64,000 nt of DNA from RPQJ01 sp963823535 (lineage in GTDB: Bacteria; Pseudomonadota; Gammaproteobacteria; Steroidobacterales; Steroidobacteraceae). The stretch is from assembly GCA_963823535.1 (NCBI GenBank), contig CAWGLZ010000006.1, positions 992,001 to 1,056,000 of the forward strand. The letters are read 5' to 3'. The first letter of the stretch is position 1, and each line of letters opens with the position of its first letter. A program made the translations under genes and the position numbers. The notes under the pieces are model-generated. The model did not search any database. It worked only from the letters and a program-made list of their open reading frames with translations, and was not told the origin of the DNA. Below are positions 33,659-42,536 of the stretch, piece by piece.

Positions 33659-34490
33659 GCCTGCCGTCCGGCGAGAGCAGCATCGATGCCTGCTCGTCGA
33701 ACTGGCTCGCAGGTACGTGCACCCGGCCTTCCAGCGTCGAGAGGATCACGCTCGTCGGCGTGAACTCGACGATCTCGCCCTCGATGCTGCCGAAACGCGC
33801 TCGCTGGCCGAGGGCGAAGTGCCGACGCAGGGAGCGTGCCGCGATCAGGTTCGCGACGCTCTGTCGCGCGCCGAGTCCGAAGGCCAGCGAAAAGCCTGCC
33901 AGCACGACCCCGAGCACGATCGCGATCATCGTCGTGACGAACGTCACATCGATGCCGATCTGGTCGATGCCGATCACCACGGCGGCAAGGAAGGTGGCTG
34001 CCTGCGCGAGCTTGCCGATGAGCGTGCGCTGCGCCACGCCCGCGGAGTCGAGCGCATCCTGGAGCAGGTCGCGCACGATCCCGCCGATCAGGTGTCCCGC
34101 CGCAATGATCAGCGCGCCGACGAGCAGGTTCGGGAGGTAGGAGACGAGCCGCTCGAGCCAGAGGCCCAGCGTGTCGAATTCAGCCACCTCGGCGGCCGCC
34201 GTGACGAATGCGAGCACGACCGCCCAGAAGACGAGATTGGACAACAGGCGCAGCAGCGCCGGCGACAGCCTCACACGCTCGGCCTTGTCCCCGGTCAACA
34301 GACGCGCGATCCGCTGGTTCAGGCGTTCGCCCAGTCCCCGGGTCAGACGGCGCAGCCACCGTGCGACCAGCCACCCCGTCATCACGAGCAGCAGGGCGCC
34401 GAGGAACGCCGGCAGCTGGTCGACCACCCGCTGCAACGACTCGGTCGCGGCGTCGCGCAAGGTGGTCATCGCCTCCAGGAATCCGTCCAT
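33651..34490 (-). CDS. small-conductance mechanosensitive channel family protein
   Basis: A 279-residue membrane protein. Several hydrophobic helices (about 25-45, 85-105, 120-140, 165-215) precede the MscS beta domain (RRHFALGQRARFGSIEGEIV, EFTPTSVILSTLEGRVHVPA). A glycine/alanine-rich pore helix reads VVLAGFSLAFGLGARQSVAN. The usual large C-terminal cage domain is short or missing: the protein ends soon after the beta domain. It heads the mscS-MgtE-N/CBS-mgtE operon, suggesting a joint role in ion or osmotic balance. Confidence 0.88.
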   Translation of the reverse strand: MDGFLEAMTTLRDAATESLQRVVDQLPAFLGALLLVMTGWLVARWLRRLTRGLGERLNQRIARLLTGDKAERVRLSPALLRLLSNLVFWAVVLAFVTAAAEVAEFDTLGLWLERLVSYLPNLLVGALIIAAGHLIGGIVRDLLQDALDSAGVAQRTLIGKLAQAATFLAAVVIGIDQIGIDVTFVTTMIAIVLGVVLAGFSLAFGLGARQSVANLIAARSLRRHFALGQRARFGSIEGEIVEFTPTSVILSTLEGRVHVPASQFDEQASMLLSPDGRHA

Positions 34491-34616
34491 GCCCGGGCCT
34501 CCCCTTCGGTTCTGTGCCGCAGGCCGCGACGATGAGGTGATGAGTCTAGCAAAGAAGCGGCGAGGCGCTTCCGTGACGTTCCGCCGCGGACCGACCGGCG
34601 GCTCGCAAGGTCGCGA

Positions 34617-35501
34617 TCAGCCGGACACCGCCTTGACGACGTAGCCGCCCGACTTCTCGTCCTTTTCGATCTCGATCAGCTTGCGAGCCTGGGCTTCCTC
34701 GAGCAGCTGGCTGAAGCTGCGGAATCCGTGATACGTCTCGTTGAAGCCAGGCCGCTGGCGCTTGAGCGCCTGCTTGATCATCGAGCCCCAGATCTTCTCG
34801 TCCTCTTCCCGGTCCTCGGCCAGCGCCTCGATCGTCGCCAGCACGAGATCAAACGCTTCCTGCTTCTTCTCGTCCTCGGTCCTTTGCGCCTCCGCCGCTG
34901 CGGGTGCCGCGCTCTCGGCAGGCTGGGTTTCCGGTGACGTCTGCGCAACCGGCGTCGTCGCCGGTGCGGCCGGCGACCTCGAAGACTGCCTCGCCGGGGT
35001 CTTGCGGCGTCCGCGGCGCTGCTCTTCCTTGCGCACGAGGTCGTCGTAGTAGATGAATTCGTCGCAGTTGGCGATCAGCAGGTCGGACGTCGAGCTCTTC
35101 ACGCCGACGCCGATGACGATCTTGTTGTTTTCCCGCAGCTTGCTCACGAGCGGCGAGAAGTCGGAGTCGCCGCTCACGACCACGAACGTGTCGACGTGCG
35201 ACTTCGTGTAGCAGAGGTCGAGGGCATCCACGACCATGCGGATGTCCGCGGAGTTCTTGCCCGACATGCGCACGTGCGGGATCTCGATCAGTTCGAACGA
35301 GGCCTCGTGCATGGGCCCCTTGAACTCCTTGTAGCGGTCCCAGTCGCAGTACGCCTTCTTGACGACGATGCTGCCCTTCAGCAGCAGCTTCTCGAGAACC
35401 TTGCCGATGTCGAACTTCGAGTACTTCGCGTCGCGGACGCCGAGTGCCACGTTCTCGAAGTCGCAGAACACGGCGATGTTGGTGATGGTTGGTTTTGCCA
35501 T
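34617..35501 (-). CDS. NYN-domain protein with C-terminal OST-HTH/LOTUS-like domain
   Basis: A 294-residue protein. The N-terminal NYN/PIN-like nuclease fold (1-155) has the acidic motifs AVFCDFENVAL, NSADIRMVVDALDL and VVSGDSDFSPLVSKLRENN. A linker rich in Ala/Pro/Thr/Glu (165-205) follows. The C-terminal domain (about 210-290, IWGSMIKQALKRQRPGFNET to YHGFRSFSQLLEEAQ) matches the OST-HTH (LOTUS) RNA-binding domain. All acidic residues expected for a nuclease are present. It is probably an RNase or RNA-binding regulator; the target is unknown. Confidence 0.9.
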   Translation of the reverse strand: MAKPTITNIAVFCDFENVALGVRDAKYSKFDIGKVLEKLLLKGSIVVKKAYCDWDRYKEFKGPMHEASFELIEIPHVRMSGKNSADIRMVVDALDLCYTKSHVDTFVVVSGDSDFSPLVSKLRENNKIVIGVGVKSSTSDLLIANCDEFIYYDDLVRKEEQRRGRRKTPARQSSRSPAAPATTPVAQTSPETQPAESAAPAAAEAQRTEDEKKQEAFDLVLATIEALAEDREEDEKIWGSMIKQALKRQRPGFNETYHGFRSFSQLLEEAQARKLIEIEKDEKSGGYVVKAVSG

Positions 35502-35524
35502 GCGCGAATCCTACCACCGTGCCG

Positions 35525-36499
35525 CTACAACCAGCCCTTGCGGCGGAAATACGCGTAGGGCAGCACGGCGGAGATCACCATGGCAAGCAAGGCCACCGGA
35601 TAGCCCCAGTGTTTGTCGAGTTCGGGCATGAAGTGGAAATTCATGCCGTAGATGCTGGCGATCAGCGTCGGCGGCAGGAACATGGTCGCGGCCACCGAGA
35701 AGATCTTGATGATGTTGTTCTGCTCGAGGTTGATCAGTCCGAGCACCGCGTCGAGCAGAAACGAGACCTTGTTGCCGAGGAAGCCCGCGTGGTCGGACAG
35801 CGACTGCACGTCGCGCAGCGTGGACTTGAAGCGACTGCTCTGGTCCTTCGACAGGGTCACGTTGGTCGCCTGCTGCACGTAGGTCAGCAGCCGCTGAAAG
35901 CTCACGAGGCTTTCGCGGGCCTTCGAGATCAGGTCGCCGTTGGCGCCGATCTTGTGGATCATCGCGTGCAGGTCGCGATTGCTTGCGGCGGCGCCCTCCG
36001 TGCGCGGAAAGATCGTGAGCGACACGGCATCGAGTTCCAGCTGCACCTTCTCGAGCAGATCTGCGATGCGCTCGACGAACGCCTCGAGCAGTCCGGCGAG
36101 CAGCGTCGCGGACGAGGTGCAGGCGGCCGGCGAGCGCGCGACGTGGCTCATGAAGCGCCGCACCGGCGTCGGATCAACGTAGCGGTTCGTGATCAGCCGG
36201 CCGTTCGCCAGGATGAACGTGATGGCGTTGCTCTCGGGCGTCTCGGAATCGAGCTTGCTGCCGACCGTGGCGGTCATGTAGACCGCGCCGCCTTCCTCGT
36301 AGAGGCGGTTGGAGGTCTCGATCTCCTTCATCTCGTCGCGGGTCGGAACGTCGACCGTCAGCAGCGACTCGACGGCCTTCTCCTCCTCGGCGGTCGGCTC
36401 GAAGAGGTCGGCCCACAGGAACTCGTCCGGAAAAGGCGACGGCGGCGCGTGCTCGATCCAGGTGTAGCCGCTGCCGGTCGGGATGAGGAGGCGGAGCAT
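35525..36499 (-). CDS. corA: CorA-family magnesium/cobalt transporter
   Basis: A 324-residue pentameric channel protein. The long cytosolic funnel domain (1-260) contains the acidic willow helices. Two C-terminal membrane helices flank the signature GMN (SIYGMNFHFMPEL). The final LPYAYFRRKGWL gives the basic end typical of the family. The organism thus has both MgtE and CorA systems within 5 kb. The gene is followed by dsbA on the same strand but with a 47-base gap. Confidence 0.95.
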   Translation of the reverse strand: MLRLLIPTGSGYTWIEHAPPSPFPDEFLWADLFEPTAEEEKAVESLLTVDVPTRDEMKEIETSNRLYEEGGAVYMTATVGSKLDSETPESNAITFILANGRLITNRYVDPTPVRRFMSHVARSPAACTSSATLLAGLLEAFVERIADLLEKVQLELDAVSLTIFPRTEGAAASNRDLHAMIHKIGANGDLISKARESLVSFQRLLTYVQQATNVTLSKDQSSRFKSTLRDVQSLSDHAGFLGNKVSFLLDAVLGLINLEQNNIIKIFSVAATMFLPPTLIASIYGMNFHFMPELDKHWGYPVALLAMVISAVLPYAYFRRKGWL

Positions 36500-36546
36500 G
36501 TCGTGTGGACCCTGTGGAGCGGCCCGCCCCGATTCGACGGGCGTCG

Positions 36547-37191
36547 TCAGCCGCCGCCGGACTCCATGGCCGCGAGCGCGTTGATCGTCTCGAACAGCTT
36601 GTCCTCCGAACCGGCCATGCCGGCGTCGGTGACGTACTTCCCGTTCACGATCACCGTCGGCGTGCTGGTGATGCGGTAGCGCTTGTTCAGGTCGGCGGCA
36701 CGCGCCAGCTTCGACTCGACGGCGAAGCCGGAAAAGGCCTTCTGGAAATCCGCCTTGGCCACGCCCTTCGACGTCAGGAAGGTTTCGATTTTCTCTGGCG
36801 TGTCGAGGCGGTTGCCGCGTACGTTGATCTCGCGGAAGACCTCGCCGTGGAGTTCGGGCCGGCCGAGGATCTCGATCGTGTAGAAGAGGCGCGCGTGCGT
36901 CCTAACCAGGTCGTTCCAGACCGCCGGGAGGCGTATCAGCTCGACGTTCGCCGGCTTGCCTTTGCGCTCCCAGGCCGCGAGCTTGGGCTCGAGCAGGTAG
37001 CAGGCACCGCAGGCGTACCAGAAGACCTCGACGACCTCGACCTTGCCGGGCTCGACGCTGGTCGGCTGTGCCGGCTTGAGCAGCTTGTAATTCGTGCCTT
37101 CGACCGGCGTAGCCGCCAGCGTGACGTGGGTGGCCAGGACGAGCAGGGCGGCTACCAGGGGCCGGGCATAGCGGGTGATTGAGGTATTCAT
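36547..37191 (-). CDS. dsbA: thiol:disulfide interchange protein DsbA
   Basis: A 214-residue periplasmic oxidase that forms disulfide bonds. A signal peptide (1-27) precedes the thioredoxin fold with the CXXC site C61-G-A-C64 (FWYACGACY) and the cis-proline loop TSTPTVIVNG. The CGAC dipeptide is less common than CPHC of E. coli, but occurs in Pseudomonas-type proteins near cytochrome c4. It lies 32 bases from the cytochrome c4 gene and is likely cotranscribed. Confidence 0.94.
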   Translation of the reverse strand: MNTSITRYARPLVAALLVLATHVTLAATPVEGTNYKLLKPAQPTSVEPGKVEVVEVFWYACGACYLLEPKLAAWERKGKPANVELIRLPAVWNDLVRTHARLFYTIEILGRPELHGEVFREINVRGNRLDTPEKIETFLTSKGVAKADFQKAFSGFAVESKLARAADLNKRYRITSTPTVIVNGKYVTDAGMAGSEDKLFETINALAAMESGGG

Positions 37192-37223
37192 GAGGTTCTC
37201 AGACCGCGCCAGGAGGCCCGGGT

Positions 37224-37835
37224 TCAACGCAGGCCCTGGACGTAGGAGGCGACCGCGTCGATCTCCTCGTCGGAGAGCTGGGCCGCCACGTTGCGCATCA
37301 TCTGGTTGGGGTCGGTGTCGCGCTGGCCGGACCGGTAGGCGCGCAACTGCGCGGCCACGTAGGCGGCGTGCTGCCCGTGAATCGACGCATACCCCGCCAG
37401 GGGATTGCCCTTGCCGCCCGGGCCATGGCAGCCGGCGCAGGCGACCACGCCCTCCGCGACGTTCCCCGAGCGATAGACACGCTGTCCGAGCGCGAGCCTG
37501 GACGGCTCCGTCTCGCCGCCGCGCACCGCCTGGGACGAGAAATAGGCGGCCAGGTCGAGCATGTCTTCGTCGGAGAGGATCATGGCCATCGGCGACATGA
37601 GGTCGTTCTGGCGAGTGCCCGTCTTGAAGGCCTGCAGCTGCCCGACGATGTAGGACTCGTGCTGACCGGCGAGGTTCGGCCACTCCGGGCTGGGGCTGTT
37701 TCCATCCATGCCATGGCAGGCCATGCACGTGGCGGACTTGGCCTGGCCGGCCTCAGCGGAGCCGGCGGCGAGTGCCGGGGTGCTGCAGCCGATGGCGACC
37801 ACCAGAGACAGGGTGGCGACTAGCTTCGCGGTCAT
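37224..37835 (-). CDS. dihaem cytochrome c4
   Basis: A 203-residue periplasmic cytochrome with a signal peptide (1-23) and two class I haem domains. Haem sites are C37/C40/H41 (CMACHG) and C133/C136/H137 (CAGCHG). The repeated pattern (NLAGQHESYIVGQLQAFK and IHGQHAAYVAAQLRAY) shows the internal duplication typical of c4. It donates electrons to cbb3-type or other oxidases. Order engB-cyt c4-dsbA is common in gammaproteobacteria; engB is on the opposite strand. Confidence 0.94.
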   Translation of the reverse strand: MTAKLVATLSLVVAIGCSTPALAAGSAEAGQAKSATCMACHGMDGNSPSPEWPNLAGQHESYIVGQLQAFKTGTRQNDLMSPMAMILSDEDMLDLAAYFSSQAVRGGETEPSRLALGQRVYRSGNVAEGVVACAGCHGPGGKGNPLAGYASIHGQHAAYVAAQLRAYRSGQRDTDPNQMMRNVAAQLSDEEIDAVASYVQGLR

Positions 37836-37915
37836 GTAACCACTCCGAACAAGAGGGGCGGGCGAGCCAGGAATTGTACACTAACGTCCCTGCCGCGCCT
37901 CCCCGGGCCCCCGCC

Positions 37916-38551
37916 ATGTCCGCGTTTCCCAACGTCAAGTTCCTGACCAGTGCGCACCAGCCCCGGCAGTTTTCGCCGGATGCCGGTGCCGAGGTGGCCG
38001 TCGCCGGCCGCTCGAACGCAGGGAAGTCGAGCGCGATCAACGCCATCGTCCAGCGCAAGGGTCTCGCCAAGACCAGCAAGACCCCCGGGGCAACGCGCCT
38101 CGTCAATTTCTTCGAGCTGGAGGCCGGTCGTCGGCTCGTCGACCTGCCCGGCTATGGTTTTGCCGCCGTGCCGGGGGAGATGCGGAAGCACTGGGGCGCG
38201 CTGATCCAGTCGTATTTCGCCGAGCGGCGGTCGCTGCGCGGCGTCATGGTCGTGATGGACGTGCGCCATCCGCTGACCGATCACGACAGGACCATGCTGG
38301 AACTGGCCGCTGGCCGGTCCGTGCCCCTGCACATCGTGCTCACCAAGAGCGACAAGCTCGGCCGTGGAGCGGCCCGGCAGGCGCTCGCGGCCGTGCGCAA
38401 GGCCGTGGAAGCGCCCACGACCGTCCAGTTGTTCTCGGCGTTGACCGGGGAAGGGGTGACCGAAGCCCGCGGCGCGTTGCTGCGCCTGCTGGCGGCCCGC
38501 CCGGATAAAGAAACCCCGGTTGGACCAGCGGATCCAACCGGGGCAAGTTGA
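37916..38551 (+). CDS. engB: ribosome biogenesis GTP-binding protein EngB
   Basis: A 211-residue GTPase (also YihA/YsxC) needed for 50S assembly. G1 is GRSNAGKSS (31-39), G2 is in KTPGAT, G3 is DLPGYG (76-81), G4 is TKSD (143-146) and G5 is FSALTGEG. The ATG at 37916 is preferred; upstream codons are not family-like. The last 30 bases of the gene form a large inverted repeat (see 38514). Confidence 0.95.
   Translation: MSAFPNVKFLTSAHQPRQFSPDAGAEVAVAGRSNAGKSSAINAIVQRKGLAKTSKTPGATRLVNFFELEAGRRLVDLPGYGFAAVPGEMRKHWGALIQSYFAERRSLRGVMVVMDVRHPLTDHDRTMLELAAGRSVPLHIVLTKSDKLGRGAARQALAAVRKAVEAPTTVQLFSALTGEGVTEARGALLRLLAARPDKETPVGPADPTGAS
38514..38543. repeat. inverted repeat in the 3' end of engB
   Basis: Perfect 11-base arms CCCCGGTTGGA/TCCAACCGGGG with an 8-base loop. 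On the minus strand the hairpin is followed by TTTCTTT, on the plus strand by no T-run. It could end antisense transcription or be a weak engB terminator. Confidence 0.7.
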
Positions 38552-38781
38552 ACCCGGCGTTGGGGGATGACCGGGCGAACACCACGCCCAGGGAGGTAGG
38601 CGGGTGTCGAGCATCTTGGGGATGCTCGTGTGGATTAGAGTGCGGCCTGTCACTGAAGTTCCGCACTGAGGGCGAGGCCTGGCGCGCTTCAATAGAATCA
38701 AAAAATATTTCGTAGTCTCTGGAAAATCGTGCCTTCAGTAGGCTAATTAGTCATTGAAATTTGACTGTACTGAAGCCAAAG
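38552..38781. other. AT-rich gene-free interval after engB
   Basis: About 230 bases without a gene. The part from about 38690 to 38775 is strikingly AT-rich for this genome (it contains AAAAAATATTT and GGCTAATTAGTC). It carries an inverted repeat CTTCAGTA ... TACTGAAG and a nearer hairpin GAGCATC-TTGG-GATGCTC (about 38612-38630). No ORF with coding character and no tRNA-like fold was found. A small RNA or nucleoid-protein site is possible. Confidence 0.4.
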
Positions 38782-38809
38782 AAAAGGCCACGCGAGCGCG
38801 TGGCCTTTT
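38782..38809. terminator. bidirectional terminator between engB and the outer-membrane protein gene
   Basis: A 12-bp stem whose ends are AAAA and TTTT around GGCCACGC, with a GAGC loop. Both strands have a T-tract, so it can end transcripts from either side. It lies 34 bases past the outer-membrane protein stop codon. Confidence 0.88.
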
Positions 38810-38842
38810 CGGCAACGGTTCCTGAGAACAGGCTGTGACCGT

Positions 38843-39397
38843 TTACAGGAACGTCCAGGTCACGCCGACGGAAATCATGTCGACCGTGTCCGCGCCGTCG
38901 ATGTCGAAGACTTCGTACTCGCCGCGCAGGCTCAGGCTCCAGACGCGGAACTGTGCACCCACCCCGTAGGTCAGGTCGGTGCCGTCGTCACTCCCCTGCA
39001 CGTCGAGTCCCGGTGCCTTCAGTTCGGCGTCCCAGTTGACGGCACCCACGCGGGCGAACAGGTCCACCGGACCGATCGGCAGGAACCCCACGGCCGACAG
39101 CGAGAACCCGCTCACGTCGGATTCGATCTTCTCGCCCAGCACCTTGTCGTCACCCGTCCCGAGGTCCAGGTAATTGGCCTCGACCGACAGCCAGTCGATG
39201 AATCGCCATCCCGCGATCAGCTTGTAGCCGATGCTGCTGGCGTCGAAGTTGATCGGCGTGCCGTCGAGGTTGTCCTTGTACTGCACTCCCGACTGTCCGA
39301 CGCTGCCGCCGAGGTAGATGCCGTTGTCCGCCGCGTGAGCCGGCAGGGTCGCCAGACCGACGGCGGAAATCGCCAGCGCAACGAGTGGGGTCCGCAT
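38843..39397 (-). CDS. small outer-membrane beta-barrel protein (OmpA/OmpW-like fold)
   Basis: A 184-residue protein with signal peptide ending in AHAADNG (residue 23). The mature part alternates polar and aromatic residues as in an eight-stranded barrel (NGIYLGGSVGQSG, GYKLIAGWRFIDWLSVEANY, SLRGEYEVFDID). It ends in Phe-Leu after VTWTFL, close to the C-terminal aromatic signal for the BAM complex. A good ribosome site (AAGGAG) lies upstream. The function is unknown; it may be a porin or a stress protein. Confidence 0.85.
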   Translation of the reverse strand: MRTPLVALAISAVGLATLPAHAADNGIYLGGSVGQSGVQYKDNLDGTPINFDASSIGYKLIAGWRFIDWLSVEANYLDLGTGDDKVLGEKIESDVSGFSLSAVGFLPIGPVDLFARVGAVNWDAELKAPGLDVQGSDDGTDLTYGVGAQFRVWSLSLRGEYEVFDIDGADTVDMISVGVTWTFL

Positions 39398-39568
39398 GTT
39401 GAGCGTGCTCCTTGAGTTATATCAATGAGCATTTTACTGCAGTCCCTGTGACGATTCCGGGAAATAGAGCCGGAACCCCGTCCGCGCATCGCCGCGTTCG
39501 AGAACTGGATCACAGGCCGCCGCGGGGTGCCCGGCCGGAACCGTCGGCGGCCGGGGCAGTAGCGCAGG

Positions 39569-42325
39569 TCAGTGAGCGGCATCCCAGTGGCGTCCCCGGC
39601 CGACGTCCACCTTGAGCGGCACGCGCAGCTCCGCGGCCGCCGTCATCCTGTCGCGTAGTTCGCGCTCGACTGCATCCACGTCGTCCTCGTGGACCTCCAG
39701 GACGAGTTCGTCGTGCACCTGCATGACCAGCCGCGCCTGGCCGTCGCCCCGCGCGAGCCACCCGTGCACGCCGATCATGGCTCGCTTGATGATGTCGGCC
39801 GCGGTGCCCTGCATCGGCGCATTGATCGCGCTGCGTTCGGCGTACTGCCGCATCTGCTGGTTGCGAGAGCGGATGTCCGGAAGGTACAGGCGACGGCCGA
39901 AGACCGTCTCGACGAACCCCTGCTCGCGCGCCATGGCCCGGGTGTCGTCCATGTAGCGCTTCACGCCGGGATAGCGCTGGAAGTAGAGATCGACGTACTT
40001 CTGCGCCGCACCCCGCTCGATGCCGAGTTGCCGCGCGAGTCCGAACGCCGACATGCCGTAGATCAGGCCGAAGTTGATTGCCTTGGCGGCGCGGCGCTGG
40101 TCCAGGGTCACTTCCGGCGGTGCGATGCCGAACACCTCCGCCGCGGTGGCCTGGTGGATGTCGCGATCCTCCGCAAAGGCGCGCAGCAGGCTCTCGTCGC
40201 CCGAGAGGTGCGCCATGATGCGCAATTCAATCTGCGAGTAGTCCGCGGCCACCAGCAGGTGGCCCTCGGGGGCGATGAAGGCCTGCCGGATGCGTCGACC
40301 CTCGGACGTCCGCACCGGGATGTTCTGCAGGTTGGGGTCGGTGGACGAGAGTCGTCCGGTCGCGGCCACGGCCTGATGATAGGAGGTATGGACGCGACCC
40401 GTGCGCGGGTCGACCTGCCCGGGCAGCTTGTCCGTATACGTGGACTTGAGCTTTGCGAGGCCGCGGTACTCCAGGATGATGCGCGGCAGTTCGTACTCTC
40501 CGGCCAGTTCCTCGAGCACGTCCTCGGCGGTGGACGGCTGGCCGGTCGCGGTCTTGCGCTTGACCGGCAGGCCGAGCCGCCCGAACAGGATCTCCTGCAA
40601 CTGCTTCGGCGAGTCCAGGTTGAACGATGCGCCCGCCGCCGCGTGCGCGGCCTGCTCGAGCCCGAGCAGGCTCTTCGCGATCTCGTGGCTCTGCCTGCGC
40701 AGCATGTCGGTGTCGATGAGCACGCCGAGGTGCTCCATGTCGAGGAGTACCGGCACCAGCGGCTGTTCGATTTCCTCGTACAACTTCTGCAGGCGCGGCA
40801 ACTCGCGGAGCCGCGCCCACAGGACCTGGTGCAGCCGCAACGAGACGTCGGCGTCCTCCGCGGAGTACTCGGCGGCACGCTCGATGGGCACTTCGGAGAA
40901 TGGCAGCTGCTTCGACCCCTTCCCCGCCACGTCCTCGTAATGGATGGTCTCGACCCCGAGGTAGTGTCTCGCCGTCGAGTCGAGGTCGTGCCGGGTCGCG
41001 GTGCTGTTCAGTACGTAGGACTCGAGCATCGAGTCGTAGCGCATGCCACGCAACTCGATCCCGTGGTTGCGCAGCACGTGCGCGTCGTACTTGAGGTGGT
41101 GCCCGAGCTTCGCGCGGCCCTCGTCGCAGAGCAGTGGCTCTAGACGGTGCAGCACCTCGGTGCGATCGAGCTGCAGGGGTGCGCCCGGATACGCGTGGGC
41201 GAGGGGTATGTAGGCCGCGTGCCCGGGTTCCACGCAGAACGAGACGCCCACGATCTCCGCCTGCATGTAGTCGAGCGACGTCGTCTCGGTGTCGAAGGCG
41301 AACACGGAGGCGCCGGTCAGGCGATCGATCCAGGCGTCGAGCTGCGGCGCCGTCAGCACCGTCTCGTAGTCGCGCCCTGGATGCGCCGTGCCGGGTGCCT
41401 CCCCTGCGCCCGCGGCGGCGTACGACTGGGCATCGGGCGGCACGTCGGCCTCGGGTCCTGTGGAGGGCTGCCACCCCGGCAGTTGCCGCAGCAGGGTGCG
41501 CAGCTCGAGCCGGGCATACAGTTCCCGCAGCGGCTCCAGCTGCGGGGCGCGACGCGCGAGGTCCTCCGGCCGCAGATCGAGATCGAGGTCGCTGGCGATG
41601 GTTGCCAGCCGGCGTGAGAGCTCGAGTTCGGCCGTATGGCTCCTCAGGCTCTCGCCGACCTTGCCCGCGATGTCTTCCTGGTGGGCCAGCAGGTTGTCGA
41701 TCGTCGTGTACTGGTTGAGCCATTTGGCCGCAGTCTTCGGTCCCACCTTCGGCACGCCGGGGATGTTGTCCGAGCTGTCTCCGACGAGCGCGAGGTAGTC
41801 GACGATCTGCTCCGGATACACGTCGAACTTGATCTTGACTCCCGCGCGATCGAGCGTGGTGTCGGTCATCGTATTGACGAGGGTGATCCGATCGTCGACG
41901 AGCTGGGCCATGTCCTTGTCGCCCGTCGAGATGACGACGCGCAGGCCGCGCTCCGCCGCACGGCGTGCGAGCGTGCCGATCACGTCGTCGGCCTCCACGC
42001 CGGGAACGCGCAGCAGCGGCAGGCCGAGGGACTCGACGGCTTCGATGAGGGGCTCCACCTGCGCCCTCAGGTCGTCCGGCATCGGCGGGCGGTGGGCCTT
42101 GTACTCCGCGAACAGGTCGTCACGGAAAGTCCTGCCCGGGGCATCGAAAACGACGCCGATCAGGGCCGGATCCTGTTCCTTGAGGAGTTTCGTGAGCATG
42201 TTGACCACGCCCAGGACCGCGCCGGTGGGTTCGCCCCTGGAGTTGGTCAGGGGCGGCAACGCGTGAAAGGCCCGGTACAGGTACGACGACCCGTCCACCA
42301 GCACCAGCGTGCGCGCCTCACTCAC
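39569..42325 (-). CDS. polA: DNA polymerase I
   Basis: A 918-residue polymerase with all three activities. The 5'-3' exonuclease domain occupies about 1-290 (LVDGSSYLYRAFHALPPL, SSDNIPGVPKVGPKTAA). The 3'-5' exonuclease keeps its acidic residues (FAFDTETTS, YDSMLES, YSAEDADVS), so proofreading is likely. The polymerase has motif A with D695 (ADYSQIELR), motif B (RRAAKAINFGLIYGMSA) and motif C with D872 (VHDELV). Translation starts at GTG 42325 and overlaps the LptM-like gene by 8 bases. Confidence 0.97.
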   Translation of the reverse strand: MSEARTLVLVDGSSYLYRAFHALPPLTNSRGEPTGAVLGVVNMLTKLLKEQDPALIGVVFDAPGRTFRDDLFAEYKAHRPPMPDDLRAQVEPLIEAVESLGLPLLRVPGVEADDVIGTLARRAAERGLRVVISTGDKDMAQLVDDRITLVNTMTDTTLDRAGVKIKFDVYPEQIVDYLALVGDSSDNIPGVPKVGPKTAAKWLNQYTTIDNLLAHQEDIAGKVGESLRSHTAELELSRRLATIASDLDLDLRPEDLARRAPQLEPLRELYARLELRTLLRQLPGWQPSTGPEADVPPDAQSYAAAGAGEAPGTAHPGRDYETVLTAPQLDAWIDRLTGASVFAFDTETTSLDYMQAEIVGVSFCVEPGHAAYIPLAHAYPGAPLQLDRTEVLHRLEPLLCDEGRAKLGHHLKYDAHVLRNHGIELRGMRYDSMLESYVLNSTATRHDLDSTARHYLGVETIHYEDVAGKGSKQLPFSEVPIERAAEYSAEDADVSLRLHQVLWARLRELPRLQKLYEEIEQPLVPVLLDMEHLGVLIDTDMLRRQSHEIAKSLLGLEQAAHAAAGASFNLDSPKQLQEILFGRLGLPVKRKTATGQPSTAEDVLEELAGEYELPRIILEYRGLAKLKSTYTDKLPGQVDPRTGRVHTSYHQAVAATGRLSSTDPNLQNIPVRTSEGRRIRQAFIAPEGHLLVAADYSQIELRIMAHLSGDESLLRAFAEDRDIHQATAAEVFGIAPPEVTLDQRRAAKAINFGLIYGMSAFGLARQLGIERGAAQKYVDLYFQRYPGVKRYMDDTRAMAREQGFVETVFGRRLYLPDIRSRNQQMRQYAERSAINAPMQGTAADIIKRAMIGVHGWLARGDGQARLVMQVHDELVLEVHEDDVDAVERELRDRMTAAAELRVPLKVDVGRGRHWDAAH

Positions 42326-42536
42326 GGTTCGTCCCGGTTCCCTCCGCCGGCGGCTCGGGCGGCGCCTCGGTGGCTGGCGGATTCTGGGTGCCGGTCGTCG
42401 TGGTCGACGCCGCGACCGGGGCGGGCCGCACGGTCACGTCATCTGGCCTATCGGGCAGGTACAACGGTCCCTTGAGCCCGCAGCCGGACAGCAGTCCCGC
42501 GACCGCCAGCGCCACGGCCATGCCGCGCGCCGTCAC
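42318..42536 (-). CDS. lptM: LptM-like small outer-membrane lipoprotein (YifL family)
   Basis: A 72-residue lipoprotein. The lipobox LSGC is followed by the family signature GLKGPLYLP, then a Pro/Thr/Glu-rich tail. In E. coli LptM (YifL) binds the LptD/LptE translocon and helps its assembly. The GTG start at 42536 forms a GTGA overlap with the upstream thioesterase stop and has a GGAG site, so it is preferred over ATG 42521. The 3' end overlaps the polA start. Confidence 0.82.
   Translation of the reverse strand: MTARGMAVALAVAGLLSGCGLKGPLYLPDRPDDVTVRPAPVAASTTTTGTQNPPATEAPPEPPAEGTGTNRE

Noticed and set aside
39409..39421. TATAAC as -10 box of the outer-membrane protein gene
   Set aside because: Transcription would start inside or after the AAGGAG ribosome site, leaving almost no leader; TAAAAT at 39431-39436 is better but has no good -35.
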